Positions 7,291 to 9,210 of a DNA stretch of 9,210 nucleotides are shown here, piece by piece. The position numbers and the translations under genes were made by a program. The notes beneath the pieces were generated by a model. It did not search any database and had not been told where the DNA came from. It saw only the letters and a list, made by a program, of their open reading frames with translations. Within the stretch, counting starts at the first letter, position 1. Each line of letters begins with the position of its first letter. The stretch is from Verrucomicrobiota bacterium (GTDB lineage: Bacteria > Verrucomicrobiota > Verrucomicrobiia > Opitutales > UBA953): assembly GCA_009924535.1 (NCBI GenBank), contig RFRI01000041.1, positions 1 through 9,210 on the forward strand. The letters are read 5' to 3'.

Positions 7291-7944
7291 TCAGACGGAG
7301 CGCGCCGCGACGAGGCGGACGATGACCTCGATGAGCTGGCGGGCGACGGCGGCCTTGGAGGCCGGACCGAGGACTTCGCGGAAGCCATTTCGACCGAGAA
7401 GGATGAGTTTGTTCTGATCGGAACCGAAGGCCCCTTCGGAACCCGCGACGGAATTGGCGGCGATGAGGTCGAGCCCCTTCCGCTCGAGCTTATCCAGGGC
7501 GTTGGCTTCGACGTTCTCGGTCTCGGCGGCGAAGCCCACGAGGAACTGGTCGGTGCGACGTTCTTCGGCGAGGGCGGTGACGATGTCGGGCACCGGCTCA
7601 AGCTCGATGGTCAGGCCCTCGCCGTCCTTCTTGAGTTTCTGCGGCTCGGTGGCCTTCGGACGCCAATCGCTGACGGCGGCGGTCATGATCAGCACGTCGC
7701 ACGGCCCGAACAACGCGTCGGCCTGGCGCTGCATCTCGGCGGCGGTGACGACCGGGTAGACCATCACGCCGGCAGGCTCAGGCAGGGAAACCGGACCGGC
7801 GACGAGATCGACCGACCAGCCGGCTTCCTTCGCGGCCGTCGCCAAGGCGAAGCCCATCTTGCCCGTCGACGGGTTGCTGATGAAGCGAACCGGGTCGAAG
7901 AACTCGCGCGTAGGACCGGCGGTGATGAGGCAGCGGAGGGACAA
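7291..7944 (-). CDS. coaB: Phosphopantothenate-cysteine ligase, stand-alone CoaB
   Basis: Couples cysteine to 4'-phosphopantothenate in coenzyme A synthesis, in the cytosol. The 217-residue product matches only the ligase half of the bacterial CoaBC (Dfp) protein. The nucleotide-binding opening is LITAGPTREFFDPVR, followed by FISNPSTGKMGFALA with Asn24, which by spacing corresponds to E. coli Dfp Asn210. TAAVSDWRPK is at 88-97, and KLKK at 103-106 is the flexible lysine loop (E. coli Lys289 region). The GFAAETENVEANALDKLERK segment is also family-like. The flavin decarboxylase half (CoaC) is absent: bases 7945-8095 do not encode it, so it must be elsewhere. The start is TTG 7944, the only one that keeps the first strand; there is no Shine-Dalgarno. 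Its stop is one base before the histidine kinase ATG. Confidence 0.93.
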   Translation of the reverse strand: MSLRCLITAGPTREFFDPVRFISNPSTGKMGFALATAAKEAGWSVDLVAGPVSLPEPAGVMVYPVVTAAEMQRQADALFGPCDVLIMTAAVSDWRPKATEPQKLKKDGEGLTIELEPVPDIVTALAEERRTDQFLVGFAAETENVEANALDKLERKGLDLIAANSVAGSEGAFGSDQNKLILLGRNGFREVLGPASKAAVARQLIEVIVRLVAARSV

Positions 7945-8006
7945 GGGACGAAAGCGGTTAGGAGACGGCGGTGTGCGGTTGGCGGTGGGAACGGCAGAGA
8001 GGCAGC

Positions 8007-8027
8007 GGATGCGATGTCATCGCATCC
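8007..8027. repeat. Near-perfect 21-bp palindrome upstream of coaB
   Basis: Arms GGATGCGATG (8007-8016) and its exact complement (8018-8027) flank a single T. The spacing would suit a dimeric DNA-binding protein as well as a hairpin. It lies 63 bases before the coaB start and just past the terminator of the upstream gene. No other copy occurs in the window. It could be an operator for coaB-kinase or a dispersed palindromic repeat. Confidence 0.55.
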
Positions 8028-8045
8028 CTACCTCGAAAACGGAAA

Positions 8046-8069
8046 GAGCCCGGCCTTGCGGCCGGGCTC
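8046..8069 (-). terminator. Intrinsic terminator of the beta-barrel gene, GCAA tetraloop
   Basis: On the minus strand a perfect 10-bp GC-rich stem (GAGCCCGGCC and its complement) is closed by a GCAA tetraloop and followed by TTTCCGTTTTC. It begins 27 bases past the stop codon of the outer-membrane protein. This is a strong rho-independent terminator and separates that gene from coaB. Confidence 0.9.
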
Positions 8070-8095
8070 CGGGTGCCAGAAGCTATCCGTGAAGC

Positions 8096-8710
8096 TTAGA
8101 AGCTGTAACCGGCGGAGAGGCCGAGAGCGTCGCCACCCGCGGACGTGCCGGTGAAGGCGTAGGTCAGCGAGAGATCGAGGTTCTTGGTGAAGTTATAGCG
8201 GAGACCGACGGAGAAGATATTGTCGTTCTCGGAGGCGGCGCCGCCCTGGATGTAACCCCCGACGACCACGAGGGCGCCGAGGTTGGTGCGGACGCGCTGG
8301 TAGCCGAGGGAGAACTCAGCGGAGCTGCCGAGAGCCTGACGGTACTGAAGGCCGAGGGAGGTCTGCTCGGCGACGGCGAAGCCGGTGGAGGAGCCGAACT
8401 GGCCCTGCTGGTAGCCCAGGCCGACGGCGAGATCGCCGGAGCCGACGTTGAACTTATAGGCGAGACCGAAGCCGGTCATGTAGCCGCCGAAACCCTTGAT
8501 GTCGCCCTTGCCGTCGACATCGGCGTAGGTGCCGGAGACGAGGACGCCCGAATTGGCGAGCTCGGCGGTGGCGCCGACGTTGAAGCCCTTGACGGAGTCG
8601 CTGGACACGTAGCCGACTTCGACGCGGTTATAGTTGAGACCCGAACCGAGACCGGCGGCGGAAGCCGAGGCAGCGACGAGGGTGAGGAGGAGGATGGGGG
8701 TGTGTTTCAT
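8096..8710 (-). CDS. Small outer-membrane beta-barrel protein
   Basis: Predicted product of 204 residues. The signal peptide is MKHTPILLLTLVAASASA, with cleavage likely around Ala18-Ala19. The rest is alternating Gly/aromatic/polar beta-strand sequence (for example VEVGYVSSDSVKGFNVGATA, AEFSLGYQRVRTNLGA, IFSVGLRYNFTKNLDLSLTY) and ends in ...SAGYSF, a terminal Phe as recognised by the outer-membrane assembly machinery. I count about eight to ten candidate strands, as in OmpA-like or OmpW-like small barrels; no porin family can be named and the substrate is unknown. I chose ATG 8710 because it starts the signal peptide and has AGGGG upstream; the frame stays open to 8803, but that stretch contains the promoter. 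It has its own promoter and terminator, so it is a single-gene unit. Confidence 0.85.
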   Translation of the reverse strand: MKHTPILLLTLVAASASAAGLGSGLNYNRVEVGYVSSDSVKGFNVGATAELANSGVLVSGTYADVDGKGDIKGFGGYMTGFGLAYKFNVGSGDLAVGLGYQQGQFGSSTGFAVAEQTSLGLQYRQALGSSAEFSLGYQRVRTNLGALVVVGGYIQGGAASENDNIFSVGLRYNFTKNLDLSLTYAFTGTSAGGDALGLSAGYSF

Positions 8711-8725
8711 AGCACCCCTGAACGA

Positions 8726-8750
8726 AACCCCCGCCCGAGGGGTTGCAACC
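8726..8750 (-). promoter_or_regulatory. Leader hairpin and palindrome upstream of the beta-barrel gene
   Basis: In the presumed 5' leader, AACCCC (8726-8731) pairs with GGGGTT (8739-8744) around a 7-base loop. GGTTGCAACC (8741-8750) is a perfect 10-bp palindrome sharing the last four bases. The two structures are mutually exclusive in RNA, or the palindrome may be a DNA operator. They lie 16-40 bases before the ATG. Confidence 0.4.
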
Positions 8751-8774
8751 GGTAACTTATAGAAGGTTTCTAAT

Positions 8775-8803
8775 ATAATAATCCGGGAGCGCGGTAAACA
8801 CAA
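8775..8803 (-). promoter_or_regulatory. Likely promoter of the beta-barrel gene
   Basis: On the minus strand TTGTGT (8803-8798) is followed after exactly 17 bases by TATTAT (8780-8775), which matches five of six positions of the sigma-70 -10 box; the -35 matches three of six. It sits in the only strongly AT-rich patch nearby (8756-8782) and predicts a leader of about 55-60 bases before the ATG at 8710. A second TATAAG at 8761-8756 is an alternative -10. The -35 overlaps the T-run of the preceding terminator. Confidence 0.55.
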
Positions 8804-8827
8804 AGGGCGCGGCTTATGCCGCGCCCT
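8804..8827 (-). terminator. Intrinsic terminator after the partial gene at the right edge
   Basis: A perfect 10-bp stem (AGGGCGCGGC and its complement) with an ATAA loop on the minus strand is followed by TTGTGTTT. It lies 21 bases past the stop codon at 8849. Strong stem and a T-rich tail support termination in this direction. Confidence 0.85.
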
Positions 8828-8848
8828 GAGGACGAGCTGACGCGGAGG

Positions 8849-9210
8849 TCAGTCGACGTTCTGCGCGGTCAGGAACATGCTCTTCGACAGCGAGCTGAAG
8901 AAGGCCTGATAAGGAGCCGGGTCGGTGACGGCGGCCTCCTGATACTGGGCGTTGGCGCGGACGAGCAGCTGCTTGGCGTTACGCGGGCGGACGGTCACCG
9001 ACATGCGCAGGGCGTAACCGTCGAGCTTGGTCGCGGTGATCGAGCCCAGTTCGAGGTCGGCCTTGTCGATGACGAAGCCAAGGTCCTGCAAGGTCGAGAT
9101 GACCGTGCGGAGGGTCTTGGTCTTGTCGGTCGTATCGAAGGCGCGGCTCTGGATCTGCCGGAGCTGGACCTGGTTGGAGCCGACCTCGAGGGCGGTGTTC
9201 GTGGCGTTGT
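8849..9210 (-). CDS. C-terminal part of a conserved protein of unknown function, probably a secreted protein or lipoprotein
   Basis: The minus-strand frame is open from the window edge to TGA at 8849, giving about 119 visible residues; the TTG at 9091 is internal, not a start. The visible part begins NATNTALEVGSNQVQLRQIQ and continues RAFDTTDKTKTLRTVISTLQ, DLGFVIDKADLELGSITATK, LDGYALRMSVTVRPRNAKQL, LVRANAQY. This pattern resembles a group of uncharacterised bacterial envelope lipoproteins with the LQDLGFVIDKAD...LGxxxATK signature and an alpha/beta domain; that resemblance is from memory, not a search. The N-terminus, where a signal peptide or lipobox would be, is outside the window. It is terminated separately from the beta-barrel gene. 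No function is assigned. Confidence 0.75.
   Translation of the reverse strand, partial: NATNTALEVGSNQVQLRQIQSRAFDTTDKTKTLRTVISTLQDLGFVIDKADLELGSITATKLDGYALRMSVTVRPRNAKQLLVRANAQYQEAAVTDPAPYQAFFSSLSKSMFLTAQNVD

Noticed and set aside
7290..7601. 104-residue N-terminal extension of the histidine kinase
   Set aside because: It overlaps coaB in another frame and reads as Ser/Pro/Arg low complexity; the kinase proper starts at ATG 7289.
7027..8154. Plus-strand open frame (375 codons) opposite coaB and the kinase start
   Set aside because: It spans two real minus-strand genes and an intrinsic terminator, and its composition is Arg/Asp/Gly-biased without domains.

Overview
The window is high-GC and densely coded. 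The gene content points to Verrucomicrobiota, probably the Opitutae side: a LemA/M48 module, a stand-alone CoaB, a PAS histidine kinase, a secreted discoidin-fold protein of a type common in Planctomycetes and Verrucomicrobia, and gene starts that mostly lack Shine-Dalgarno sequences. This taxonomic guess is inference from gene content and style; no marker gene is present.

Layout. Bases 1-988 (+) hold the C-terminal two thirds of gpmI (cofactor-independent phosphoglycerate mutase). Bases 989-1135 are a convergent intergenic region with an ordered repeat: two GGC-GAA-GCC hairpins bracketing octamers of GTGCAAAN and its complement. Everything after this is on the minus strand. In transcription order, right to left, it reads: the tail of an unrecognised secreted protein or lipoprotein (9210-8849) with a terminator; an outer-membrane beta-barrel protein with its own promoter and a strong GCAA-tetraloop terminator (8710-8096); then a tightly packed run of coaB (7944-7291), PAS histidine kinase (7289-6120), discoidin-like secreted protein (6075-5428), ispH (5380-4508), lemA (4401-3790), a multi-pass membrane protein (3751-3089) and an HtpX-like M48 metalloprotease (3060-1136).

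The clearest anomaly is in the protease gene. An exact 65-bp head-to-tail duplication (2667-2731 and 2732-2796) sits in its N-terminal third. Because 65 is not a multiple of 3, it throws the frame and separates the two N-terminal membrane segments from the HEFSH zinc site. Removing one copy restores a continuous 619-residue protein, so this is a recent break, a reversible length switch, or an assembly error.

Functionally the window is mostly housekeeping (glycolysis, coenzyme A, isoprenoid precursors) plus an envelope-quality module (LemA, membrane partner, membrane protease) and surface proteins. I found no defence system, CRISPR array, transposase, tRNA or rRNA, and I do not claim an undescribed system. 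The items most worth a second look are the 65-bp duplication, the octamer repeat at 1007-1120, and the one-base junction between coaB and the kinase.
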